From: Pararhodospirillum photometricum DSM 122
Lineage (GTDB): Bacteria > Pseudomonadota > Alphaproteobacteria > Rhodospirillales > Rhodospirillaceae
DNA length: 20,052 nt
Direction: 5' to 3'
NCBI RefSeq assembly: GCF_000284415.1
Contig: NC_017059.1
Location: forward strand, 2,788,742 to 2,808,793
This document shows, piece by piece, positions 1-6,957 of the stretch. Numbering within the stretch: position 1 is the first letter of the stretch; each line of letters begins with the position of its first letter. Under the pieces are notes generated by a model. The model was not told the origin of the DNA. It did no database searches and saw only the letters and a list, made by a program, of their open reading frames with translations. Made by a program: the position numbers and the translations under genes.

Positions 1-2
1 CT

Positions 3-602
3 CTTGATATGAAAGTTTATCTTCCTTTTATGGCGATTGGAGTCACAACATGGCAATTCATTACTGGAACTATTGTAGATGCATGCAATACATTTATTGG
101 TTCTAGCCACCTTATGAAGCAAATGAAAATACCAAGGCTATCTCTTCTTTTTCGAGTCGTATGGAGGAATATAATATCTTTCCTTCATAACGCGCCCATA
201 TATATATTTATCATGGCTCTTTTTGGGCCACCGCTTGACTGGACAATCCTTGGGGTTATACCTGGATTTATATTGGTTTGCCTTAACTTGATATGGATGG
301 GTCTTGTTGTTGCTATTGTCTGCACAAGATTTCGGGATATCGGTCCGATTATCGGGTCGATCTTGCAGATTGGCTTTTTCATCACCCCTGTAATATGGAA
401 CCATAAAATGCAGGATATACCCCAAATGATTGTAAACATAAATCCGTTTGCGGCATTTATAGAATTGATTCGAGCCCCAATGATGGGGGAGTGGATTTCC
501 CCAGAGTTGCTGTTTCTCTCTATAGCTTTCCTTGCCGTTGGAACAATTGTGTCGATTGTCTTGTTTATCCGCTGCCGCAGCCAGATTATTTATTGGGTTT
601 GA
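3..602 (+). CDS. ABC-2 type polysaccharide export permease (Wzm-like), 5' partial
   Basis: Inner-membrane permease half of an ABC exporter for O-antigen or capsule polysaccharide. The frame is open from the window edge, so the N-terminus lies outside; about 199 residues remain. At least four strongly hydrophobic stretches are visible. One is a segment with FFITPVIW, the conserved ABC-2 region before the last periplasmic loop, followed by NPFAAFIELIRAP, a typical Wzm/KpsM-family motif. The C-terminus ends in an aromatic IIYWV tail, as in Wzm proteins. The stop at 600-602 is two bases from the ATG of the ATPase gene, so the two are clearly an operon. Base composition is visibly AT-richer than the DNA after position 1226, consistent with a transferred polysaccharide locus. 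Family call is firm; the exported glycan is unknown. Confidence 0.85.
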   Translation, partial: LDMKVYLPFMAIGVTTWQFITGTIVDACNTFIGSSHLMKQMKIPRLSLLFRVVWRNIISFLHNAPIYIFIMALFGPPLDWTILGVIPGFILVCLNLIWMGLVVAIVCTRFRDIGPIIGSILQIGFFITPVIWNHKMQDIPQMIVNINPFAAFIELIRAPMMGEWISPELLFLSIAFLAVGTIVSIVLFIRCRSQIIYWV

Positions 603-604
603 TC

Positions 605-1219
605 ATGGCAAAAGTTATTCTCAAAGATGTCTCTGTGAGCTTTCCTGTTCTTCATACAGGGAATCGATCCCTGAAGAAGGCGCTCGTCGCAACTGCAACG
701 GGAGGGGCAATCCTGAGGGAAGCCCGTTCGGCTCCCGTGGTACAGGCCTTGAAAGACGTAACCGTATCCCTGGAGCCAGGCGATCGAGTTGGCCTGATCG
801 GAACGAACGGCGCCGGCAAATCCACTCTCTTACGCGTAATTGCGGGGATCTATGAACCGGACACGGGAGACATACACATCAGTGGTGACGTGATGCCCCT
901 GCTCGATCTCGGTCTTGGTTTCGATGGTGATTTGACCGGACGAGAAAATATACGCATGCGAGGCATGTATCTTGGCCTCAAACCACACGATTCAAAAAAA
1001 TTAGTCCCCGAAATTGCCGCGTTTACCGAATTAGGAGATTACCTTGACCTTCCAGTTAGGACCTATTCTTCTGGAATGCAAATGCGGCTTTCCCTTGGAG
1101 TAGCAACAGCGATACAACCTGATATTCTACTTATGGATGAATGGATGATGGCTGGAGATGCGACCTTTATGGAGAAAGCAAAAAAAGAGGATCGAGCAGG
1201 GGCATCACGTCACCACTGA
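605..1219 (+). pseudogene. ABC transporter ATPase (Wzt-like), 3' truncated
   Basis: ATP-binding subunit of the polysaccharide exporter, partner of the permease two bases upstream. The ATG at 605 gives MAKVILKDVSVSFPV, the usual Wzt N-terminus. Walker A is GTNGAGKST (about residues 102-110), the signature is YSSGMQMRL, and Walker B is DILLMDE followed by a D-loop-like GDATF. Right after EKAK the family sequence stops. The last dozen or so codons come from a 36-bp inverted copy of the gene's own DNA (873-908), then a TGA. The switch-histidine region and the C-terminal half are missing, so the product (about 204 aa) should not be a working ATPase. Either this is a genuinely broken gene or the join is artificial. 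An upstream start at 491 overlaps the permease and is less likely. Confidence 0.8.
873..908 (+). repeat. 36-bp perfect inverted repeat, left copy
   Basis: This stretch lies inside the ATPase coding sequence, encoding the residues around HISGDVMPLLD. It is an exact reverse complement of 1190-1225. Bases just outside differ on both sides (872 and 909), so the identity is exactly 36 bp. It is native here because the encoded residues fit the Wzt family. Confidence 0.95.
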
Positions 1220-1225
1220 TGTGTA
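1190..1225 (-). repeat. 36-bp perfect inverted repeat, right copy at gene breakpoint
   Basis: Exact reverse complement of 873-908, placed where the ATPase gene loses family similarity. Read on the minus strand it again encodes HISGDVMPLLD. The base after it (1226) begins the GC-rich terminator-like sequence and the soxB region. It therefore bridges two unrelated segments, as expected from a fold-back or template-switch event or from an assembly mis-join. Confidence 0.95.
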
Positions 1226-1226
1226 C

Positions 1227-1256
1227 CTGGGGCGATGCCCCAGACCCCCTTTTTTC
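1227..1256 (+). terminator. Rho-independent-like hairpin with T-run
   Basis: Arms CTGGGGC (1227-1233) and GCCCCAG (1237-1243) enclose a GAT loop and are followed by ACCCCC and a run of T. A close relative sits at 6056-6082 after the antiporter gene, so this is also a member of a local palindrome family. It could end transcription from the left. On the minus strand it sits just beyond the soxB stop. Confidence 0.6.
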
Positions 1257-1263
1257 TTTTTGG

Positions 1264-2508
1264 CTAGCTGCCGACCGAGGCGGCGCCGGCTTCGCCCACT
1301 TGGTCAAAGCGGCTGAAGCGGTCGTGGCGAAAGGGCGCCAGAAGTTCGGGCTGGCGGTCGGTGGCCACGCACTCGGCCATGCGCTTACCGCACACCGGTG
1401 TCGCCTTGAAGCCCCAGGTGCCCCACCCGGCATCAATGTAATAGTTGTCGAGTGGCGTCTTCCCCATGATCGGGGCAAAGTCGGGGGTCATGTCGGCCAT
1501 GCCCGCCCACTGCCGCATCACCCGCACCTCGGCCAAAAAGGGGAACAGTTCCAGGATATGGGCCATCAGCCCCTCCTTGAACTCCAGGGTCGAGCGAGTG
1601 GACCACAGCGGATAGGGATCCACCGCGCCGCCCATCACCAACTCGCCACGCTGCGATTGCCAGATGTAGCAATGCAGGCTGCCCGACACGATGACGCTGT
1701 TGATAATCGGCTTGACCGGCTGGGAGACACAGGCCTGCAAGGGCACGGTGCGAATGGCAAGGCGCAACCCAGCCATGCGGGCCACGGCGCTGGTCGCCCC
1801 GGCCACCGCCTGCACCGCCTGGCCACAGCCCACCGCGCCCCGGCGGGTGAGGACCTGGGTCACCCGATTGCCCTCAATAACTAGGCCGGTCACGTCGGTG
1901 AGTTGGTGGATCTCGACGCCGAGTTGCGCGGCGCGGATGGCATAGCCCCAGGCCACGGCGTCGTGACGAGCCGTCCCGCCAACCGGGTGATGCAAGGCGC
2001 CGAGGATGGGATAGCGGGCATCGCGGCCCACGTGGAGACGGGGCTCCAGTTCAGCGACCCGCTGGGTATCGATCAGCTCGCTCTCGACCCCCAAGTGCTT
2101 GTTGACCTCGGCCCGCCATCGCATGGTGCGTAAGGAAGCGTCGGTATGAGCCAGGGTCATGTGGTGCTTACGCGTATACATGACATTGAAGTCCAGCTCT
2201 TCGCTCAAGGTCTCGAAGAGTTCCATGGACTCCTTGTAAAAGGCCACGCCTTCCGGGGTCAGATAGTTAGCGCGCACGATGGCCGTATTGCGCGCCGTGT
2301 TGCCGCCGCCGAGATAGCCTTTGTCGAGCACGGCGATGGAGCGGACGTTCCAGGTTTTGGCAAGGTGATACGCGGTGGCCAGCCCATGCCCCCCGGCTCC
2401 GATGATCACCACGTCGTAGTGCTTCTTGAGCTCCGGGGTGGCCGGAAGTTCCCGTGGGGGCACCTGGGAGCGGGAGCGGAAGCCGGCTTTGAGCAGTGCG
2501 AGAGGCAT
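1264..2508 (-). CDS. soxB: Sarcosine oxidase beta subunit-like FAD oxidoreductase
   Basis: DAO-family flavoenzyme matching the beta subunit of heterotetrameric sarcosine oxidase, which oxidatively demethylates sarcosine to glycine. The FAD-binding motif VVIIGAGGHGLATAYHL lies at about residues 33-49. GGTARHDAVAWGYA (about 177-190) contains His182, placed like the histidine that carries covalent FMN in characterised beta subunits. The C-terminal DAGWGTWGFKATPVCG glycine-rich segment is also typical. At 414 aa it matches full family length. The start (2508) gives the usual short N-terminal extension before the Rossmann fold. No soxD, soxA or soxG follows: downstream is a hairpin and then the broken ABC gene. 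It may be an orphan or have lost its operon at the nearby join. An orphan beta-like amine oxidase with another substrate is possible. Confidence 0.88.
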   Translation of the reverse strand: MPLALLKAGFRSRSQVPPRELPATPELKKHYDVVIIGAGGHGLATAYHLAKTWNVRSIAVLDKGYLGGGNTARNTAIVRANYLTPEGVAFYKESMELFETLSEELDFNVMYTRKHHMTLAHTDASLRTMRWRAEVNKHLGVESELIDTQRVAELEPRLHVGRDARYPILGALHHPVGGTARHDAVAWGYAIRAAQLGVEIHQLTDVTGLVIEGNRVTQVLTRRGAVGCGQAVQAVAGATSAVARMAGLRLAIRTVPLQACVSQPVKPIINSVIVSGSLHCYIWQSQRGELVMGGAVDPYPLWSTRSTLEFKEGLMAHILELFPFLAEVRVMRQWAGMADMTPDFAPIMGKTPLDNYYIDAGWGTWGFKATPVCGKRMAECVATDRQPELLAPFRHDRFSRFDQVGEAGAASVGS

Positions 2509-2589
2509 GCGCGTCGTCCGTCAGGAAGAGGATGACCGCAGCCTAGCAAGGGCTTTCTTGGGAGGCAACTTTTTTTACTGAAAGAGTAA

Positions 2590-2750
2590 GGAAGGCTGGG
2601 GAGGCTCGCCTCCCCAGACCCCCTCTATCCTTAGGAAAATGAGGGGTCTCGGGGACGGCGAGCCTCCCCAGCCTTCCCCTTCTTAGGTGCTTTGACAAAT
2701 AAACGGAGCAAAACGAGGGGTCTGGGGAGGCAAGCCTCCCCAGCCTTCCC
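2590..2750. repeat. Cluster of three GC-rich palindromic (REP-like) elements
   Basis: Three copies of a palindrome with arms CTGGGGAGGC and GCCTCCCCAG around a 2-nt centre: 2596-2617 (perfect), 2648-2671 (degenerate) and 2722-2743 (perfect). Asymmetric flanks (GAAGG on one side, ACCCC on the other) give orientation. The first copy faces opposite to the other two, as in BIME-type REP pairs. They fill the gap between divergently transcribed soxB and the pilT-like gene. No gene is seen in 2509-2786. Confidence 0.85.
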
Positions 2751-2786
2751 CTTCCTACCGCCCCCTCCGGTTCTTGAGGAAACATC

Positions 2787-3833
2787 GTGAAAGACGTTGC
2801 CGCCATTCTTCAGGAGGCCCGGGCGGAGGGAGCCAGCGACGTTCACCTCGCGCCGGCCTCCCCAGGCTACCGGCGCCTTCACGGCCGGCTGGTTTCAATC
2901 CCCGGGCTGGTTCTCTCGGCTCCCTCCTTGGAGGCCTGGGCCGCCACCGTCCTGTCCCCGATCGCACGACAGCGCCTAGGCGAGCGGGGCGATGGCGAGG
3001 CGGCTCTGGACGGTGGCCCCGGGATTGGGCGGTGCCGGGTCAGCGCCTGCCGCAGCGCACGCGGCCTCACCGTGGTGGTCCGCCTGTTGCCCCAGGAGCC
3101 CCCGAGCCTTGCGACATTGGGCGCCCCGGCCACGGTGCGCGCCCTAACCGAGCGATCCAGCGGGTTGATCTTGCTTTGCGGCGCGGTGGGCTCGGGCAAG
3201 ACCACCACCGCCGCCGCCTTTCTCGACACCCTCAACCGCCGGGGTGGCCGCCATATCCTCACGGTCGAGGATCCGGTGGAAATCGTGCATCCCCCGGTGG
3301 GTGGTCCCGTCACCCAGCGCGAGGTCGGGCGCGATGCCGCCTCCATGGCCGAAGCCCTGCGCGCCTCCTTACGCGCCGACCCCGATGTGCTCCTGGTCGG
3401 CGAGGCCCGCGACGCCGACACTCTGGAGCTGGCCCTGCAAGCGGCCGGAACCGGGCATTTGGTCCTGGCCACCTTGCACGCTGGCGGCGCGGTGGCCGCC
3501 CTTGACCGGGTGTTGGACCTGTTCGCTCCCGAGCGTCGCACGGGGGCCCGGGAGAGCCTTTCGGGCTGCCTCGCGGCGGTGGTCCACCAGCGCTTGGTCC
3601 CGGCTGGCGGGGGGGGACGGGTCGCCTGGTTCAGTGTGCTCAATGGCACGCCGGCGGTCCGTGCCGCCATCCGCGACGGGCGCGAGCGGCAACTACCGGC
3701 ACTGATGGACCTGGGCCGGCGCCAAGGCATGCTGACCCCGGCCGAGGCCCTGACCTTGCTGCGCCACGAGGGCCGCCTGGACCCGGCCTGGGCCCCGGGC
3801 AGTGAAGTCCCGGGGCGGGAAGACGATCCGTAA
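2787..3833 (+). CDS. PilT-like type II/IV secretion ATPase
   Basis: Hexameric secretion-superfamily ATPase of the PilT group, which in type IV pili powers retraction. Walker A is GAVGSGKTTT (about 132-141). The Asp box is TVEDPVEIVH (about 159-168). Walker B is DPDVLLVGEARD (about 198-209) and the His box is TGHLVLATLHA (about 222-232). The N-terminal domain begins with a short ASDVHLAP motif typical of PilT. Length (348 aa) fits the family. The start is GTG at 2787, with GAGGA six bases upstream. No other pilus gene is near, so a role in pili is inference. The flanks are REP-like palindromes on both sides. The proline- and glycine-rich C-terminal tail is unlike canonical PilT. Confidence 0.87.
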   Translation: MKDVAAILQEARAEGASDVHLAPASPGYRRLHGRLVSIPGLVLSAPSLEAWAATVLSPIARQRLGERGDGEAALDGGPGIGRCRVSACRSARGLTVVVRLLPQEPPSLATLGAPATVRALTERSSGLILLCGAVGSGKTTTAAAFLDTLNRRGGRHILTVEDPVEIVHPPVGGPVTQREVGRDAASMAEALRASLRADPDVLLVGEARDADTLELALQAAGTGHLVLATLHAGGAVAALDRVLDLFAPERRTGARESLSGCLAAVVHQRLVPAGGGGRVAWFSVLNGTPAVRAAIRDGRERQLPALMDLGRRQGMLTPAEALTLLRHEGRLDPAWAPGSEVPGREDDP

Positions 3834-3885
3834 GCGCGCCGGGCGGGAAGAGAAGGGAAGAGAAGGGAAGGCTGGGAAGGGAAGG

Positions 3886-3907
3886 CTGGGGAGGCGGGCC
3901 TCCCCAG
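3886..3907. repeat. REP-like palindrome
   Basis: Perfect 10-bp arms CTGGGGAGGC/GCCTCCCCAG around GG. It has the same orientation as the first copy at 2596-2617, with GAAGG to the left and ACCCC to the right. Confidence 0.85.
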
Positions 3908-3944
3908 ACCCCTCGGTTCCTGGGGGAGCCTCGGAGAGATCGCC

Positions 3945-3958
3945 TTGCGAATTCGCAA
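3945..3958. promoter_or_regulatory. 14-bp perfect palindrome, possible operator
   Basis: TTGCGAATTCGCAA is a perfect dyad with no loop, in non-coding DNA about 220 bases upstream of the antiporter start. It could bind a dimeric regulator. No regulator is encoded nearby and no second copy was noticed, so function is speculative. Confidence 0.3.
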
Positions 3959-4180
3959 TGCCCCTCATTTCGGGGCCGGGTAGACAAGGAGAAGGCCGTC
4001 GCATTCGCCCCCCTTGGCGGGCGGCCCTTTGTCCCGTGTCCAGGGACTCCCACACCTTGTCCCGGGTGGTCCGATGGATCCCCGGGGTTTTTTTTATGCG
4101 GTTTTTATACCCCCCTGGTCATGCCCCCCTTGCCCACGCTATCCTTAACAGCACCGGACGGATTGCGGGGAGAAGGATCC

Positions 4181-6037
4181 ATGAGCGGATTGGAAGAAGC
4201 ATTTCTGTTCATGGTGGCCGCGCTGCTCACCGTCCCGGTGTTCAAGCGCTTGGGGTTGGGCTCGGTCCTGGGCTACTTGACCGCCGGCTTGTTGCTGGGC
4301 CCCGCCGTCTTGGCCCTGGTCCCCGACGTCGGCGCTGTATTGCATTTTTCGGAACTTGGCGTCGTTTTTCTTCTGTTTTTGATTGGTCTTGAACTGCGCC
4401 CAGCCCGCCTGTGGGCCTTGCGCCGCCCGGTGTTTGGCCTAGGCGGTCTCCAGGTCTTGCTGTGCGGCGCCGCCCTCGGCGGCATTGGTTTCGCCTTGGG
4501 CCTCAAATGGCAAGCGGCGGTGGTGGCAGGGGGCGCTCTCGCCTTGTCCTCCACGGCCTTTTGCCTGCAAATCCTGGCCGAGCGTGGACACCTGCGCACC
4601 GGCTACGGCCGCAACGCCTTTTCGATCCTGCTGTTTCAGGATGTGGCGGTGGTTCCCTTGCTGGCCCTGATGCCCATCCTAAGCCCCAAAGGCAACGGCG
4701 TGTTCAACTGGGAAACCGCCCTGCACGACGCCGGACGGGCGGTGGCCGTGATCATCGCCGTCATCGTCCTCGGCCGCTGGGTGGTGCGCTGGGTGTTTCG
4801 CATCGTGCTGGCGACCCGGATTCCCGAGCTGTTCACGGCGGCGGCCCTGGCCCTGGTGATCGGCGTCAGTCTGTTGATGGACGAAGCCGGCCTCTCCATG
4901 GCACTCGGCGCCTTCCTGGCCGGCATGCTGCTCGCCGATTCCGAATGCCGCCTGGAACTGGAAGCCACCATCGAGCCCTTCAAGGGCCTGCTGCTCGGCT
5001 TGTTTTTCATCGCGGTAGGCATGAGCGTCAACCTCCACCTCATCCTCACCAAGCCCCTGATCGTGGCGGGGTTGGTCGCCACGCTTCTCGCGGTCAAGGG
5101 CGTGGTGGTGTTCACCCTGGCCCGGATGTTCGGGGCGACATCGCGCTCGGCGGCCTCCCTAGCAACCCTGGTCCCGCAAGGCGGCGAATTTGCCTTCGTC
5201 GTCTTCACCCTGGCGGTCAGCGAAGGCGTCTTGAGCAAGCAAACCGGACAACTGTTGTTGCTGGTCGTCACCTTGTCCATGGCCATGACCCCGATCCTGG
5301 TCGGCCTCAATGCGCTGATCCAGGACAAGACCCAGCCCAAACGCCGCCCCCCGGCGTACGAAACCTTCGAGGATCGGGAAAACCGGGTGATCATCGCCGG
5401 CTTCGGCCGGGTCGGCCAAATCGTCGCACGCACCTTGCGCATGGCCGGCATCCCCTTTACCGCCATCGAATCCAACTTCGAGCAAATCGAGTTCGTGCGT
5501 CGGCGCGGCACCGTGGTCCACTACGGCGACCCCTCCCAACCCGCCTTGCTCCGCGCCGCCGGCATCGAGCAGGCGGAAGTGCTGGTGATTGCGGTCGAGG
5601 ACCCGGACCAAGCCCTGACGTTGGCCGAATACGTCCTGCGCCGCTATCCCACCGTGCGCGTGCTCGCCCGGGCCCGCGACCGCCAACACGCCTATCGCCT
5701 CATGGAAAAAGGCGTCTACAAGGTGTTCCGCGAAACCTTCGCCTCCAGCCTGGAAATCGCCGAGGAAGTCTTCCGCGACCTTGGCTATTCAGACGGCGTG
5801 GCCCGCCGCGCCGTGCGCCTGTTCCGCCGTCACGACGAAGGCCTGATGCAAGAGCAATACAAGATCCGCCACGACGAGGAAGCCTTGATCGCCTCGGCCC
5901 GCGTGGCTGCCGAGGAGTTGCGCACCTTGTTCGAACAAGACGCCACCCCCACCGCCGCGCCCCTCCTGCCCCCTCACGCCGTCCCCAAGCCCACGTCCGC
6001 CAGCCGCGACCTGCCCCCGGAGGCGCCGGCCGCCTGA
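4181..6037 (+). CDS. kefB: KefB/KefC-type monovalent cation:proton antiporter
   Basis: CPA2-family antiporter with a regulatory RCK (TrkA-N) domain, predicted to exchange K+ or Na+ for protons across the inner membrane. The ATG at 4181 follows a strong GGGGAGAAGGA ribosome site and starts directly with the first membrane helix. An upstream in-frame ATG at 4121 would add a non-conserved stretch. About 12 hydrophobic segments occupy residues 1-385, including FLLFLIGLELRPARLW and LALSSTAF, both typical of the family. The Rossmann motif IIAGFGRVG begins near residue 403, and an aspartate-rich VEDPDQAL segment follows. Length is 618 aa, matching Kef proteins. Kef ancillary subunits (KefF/KefG) are absent nearby, so glutathione gating is not shown. 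KefB versus KefC cannot be separated by eye. Confidence 0.85.
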   Translation: MSGLEEAFLFMVAALLTVPVFKRLGLGSVLGYLTAGLLLGPAVLALVPDVGAVLHFSELGVVFLLFLIGLELRPARLWALRRPVFGLGGLQVLLCGAALGGIGFALGLKWQAAVVAGGALALSSTAFCLQILAERGHLRTGYGRNAFSILLFQDVAVVPLLALMPILSPKGNGVFNWETALHDAGRAVAVIIAVIVLGRWVVRWVFRIVLATRIPELFTAAALALVIGVSLLMDEAGLSMALGAFLAGMLLADSECRLELEATIEPFKGLLLGLFFIAVGMSVNLHLILTKPLIVAGLVATLLAVKGVVVFTLARMFGATSRSAASLATLVPQGGEFAFVVFTLAVSEGVLSKQTGQLLLLVVTLSMAMTPILVGLNALIQDKTQPKRRPPAYETFEDRENRVIIAGFGRVGQIVARTLRMAGIPFTAIESNFEQIEFVRRRGTVVHYGDPSQPALLRAAGIEQAEVLVIAVEDPDQALTLAEYVLRRYPTVRVLARARDRQHAYRLMEKGVYKVFRETFASSLEIAEEVFRDLGYSDGVARRAVRLFRRHDEGLMQEQYKIRHDEEALIASARVAAEELRTLFEQDATPTAAPLLPPHAVPKPTSASRDLPPEAPAA

Positions 6038-6055
6038 GGCGAGGGGGGCTGCCAC

Positions 6056-6082
6056 CTGGGCCGATGCCCCAGCCCCCCTTCT
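6056..6082 (+). terminator. Terminator-like hairpin after antiporter gene
   Basis: CTGGGCC-GAT-GCCCCAG (one mismatch) is followed by a C-run and a T-rich tract. It is closely related to the hairpin at 1227-1256 and lies about 18 bases after the antiporter stop. Confidence 0.5.
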
Positions 6083-6125
6083 TCTTTTGGGCTTTCACAA
6101 TGTGCGAGAGGGCCCCAAAAAACGC

Positions 6126-6154
6126 TTGCCAGCCCCCCCACCCTCGCGTATCGT
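6126..6154 (+). promoter_or_regulatory. Sigma-70-like promoter of tRNA-Gln
   Basis: TTGCCA (6126-6131) and TATCGT (6149-6154) are separated by exactly 17 bases. The predicted start is about 6-7 bases before the mature tRNA 5' end. Motif match and placement agree; there is no experimental support. Confidence 0.5.
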
Positions 6155-6166
6155 GCCGCTCCCTGA

Positions 6167-6241
6167 TGGGGCGTAGCCAAGCGGTAAGGCAGCGGTTTTT
6201 GGTACCGCCATTCCCAGGTTCGATCCCTGGCGCCCCAGCCA
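6167..6241 (+). tRNA. tRNA-Gln (UUG)
   Basis: Full cloverleaf. The acceptor TGGGGCG pairs with CGCCCCA. The anticodon stem GCGGT/ACCGC encloses the loop TTTTGGT, placing TTG at positions 34-36, and the T-loop is GGTTCGATCC. The discriminator G is at 6238 and CCA is encoded (6239-6241). The first base pair is T-A, as is usual for bacterial tRNA-Gln. A promoter lies just upstream and a strong terminator immediately downstream, so it is a single-gene transcript. Confidence 0.96.
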
Positions 6242-6242
6242 G

Positions 6243-6282
6243 AAAAAGCCCACAGACCTCTCGAAGGTATGTGGGCTTTTTT
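6243..6282 (+). terminator. Rho-independent terminator after tRNA-Gln
   Basis: The 12-bp stem AAAAAGCCCACA (6243-6254) pairs with TGTGGGCTTTTT (6270-6281), with an inner ACCT/AGGT extension. The A-run/T-run structure is bidirectional, so it may also end minus-strand transcription of the PIN-like gene at 6334. Confidence 0.9.
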
Positions 6283-6333
6283 CGTCAATAAAGGGCTATT
6301 CGGAGAACAGGGAAGCCGAATCGCTCCGGTTCG

Positions 6334-6945
6334 TTATAACGGGCTGAAACTGGACAGAGCGTTTTTGAAAGACGAGGCACTAGCCTGCCCTTCCTCCCCG
6401 ATAGCAAGCCTCAACGCACCATCACAACCTTTTGCCACAGACAAGCGATCTTTGATCGCTTCGTACCCCTTTACTTCGCAGACGGCCAGCAGGCACCGCT
6501 CGAAGCTAAGAATCATCGGCCTGAGGCGCTCGAATTCACCAGGAAACAGCCGCGCCATAGCGCCCACAAACCGCTTGTCGCCAGTGACCAGTTTCTTATT
6601 GCATTCACAGTAAAGAGCAACCAACGCGATTTGAGCCTCGCCGGCATCAATGCCCGCATGGGAGATCATGTTATTGTAAAGCTCAGTGGTGACGGCCGCC
6701 GCAACCCAGCGCTCCGGCACAACTGGGACCTGCCTAGCCATCATCGTGAGGCGTTCGCCCGTAGCAGCCCGGAGGGCGTCGTCTATGGCCATACGCCGAA
6801 GGGCTGTCTTCGCTCCAGAGGCAGTCGCTGAGGACAGCCGATAAGGATGGGTGACACCGAGAGCGCCAAGAGCTTCGTCCCAGAGGTTGCAGCACGCCAG
6901 TTTTATAAAGACGTCCTTATCAAAAAACGCGTGCAGATCGCGCAT
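6334..6945 (-). CDS. PIN-like domain protein, putative toxin nuclease
   Basis: 203-residue protein with the layout of a PIN-like nuclease. FFDKDVFIKL (Asp9/Asp11) stands at the N-terminal strand, GIDAGEAQIALVA (Asp100/Glu103) stands as the mid-domain acidic helix, and LVTGDKRFVGAM (Asp123) corresponds to the T-x-D segment. In PIN proteins such acidic residues bind the metal that cleaves RNA. The second half (about 130-203) is an extension without clear motifs. It is the distal gene of a two-gene unit: the zinc-peptidase stop is 12 bases before this ATG, and GGCAGGGGGCG serves as ribosome site. Similar peptidase-PIN pairs are known among toxin-antitoxin-like loci, so toxin is the best guess, unproven. 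Rare cutoff motifs and overall divergence keep the PIN call moderate. Confidence 0.6.
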   Translation of the reverse strand: MRDLHAFFDKDVFIKLACCNLWDEALGALGVTHPYRLSSATASGAKTALRRMAIDDALRAATGERLTMMARQVPVVPERWVAAAVTTELYNNMISHAGIDAGEAQIALVALYCECNKKLVTGDKRFVGAMARLFPGEFERLRPMILSFERCLLAVCEVKGYEAIKDRLSVAKGCDGALRLAIGEEGQASASSFKNALSSFSPL

Positions 6946-6957
6946 CGCCCCCTGCCG

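Larger units (their letters stand above)
3834..4180. other. Intergenic region with REP-like element and perfect palindrome
   Basis: No convincing gene lies between the PilT-like gene and the antiporter. Purine-rich GGGAAG/GAGAAG direct repeats (about 3846-3885) lead into a perfect REP-like palindrome (3886-3907). A separate 14-bp palindrome lies at 3945-3958. CCCGGGG followed by eight T (4088-4095) resembles a weak terminator. A ribosome-binding purine stretch (4167-4177) precedes the antiporter ATG. Confidence 0.6.

Noticed and set aside
2879..3958. Long minus-strand frame opposite the PilT-like gene
   Set aside because: Antisense shadow with low-complexity Ser/Arg/Pro composition. The plus strand has all secretion-ATPase motifs.
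4411..6291. Long plus-strand frame of about 626 codons overlapping the antiporter
   Set aside because: Arg/Pro/Gly-rich shadow of the KefB-like gene in a GC-rich frame, with no motifs. The antiporter frame has clear helices and an RCK domain.
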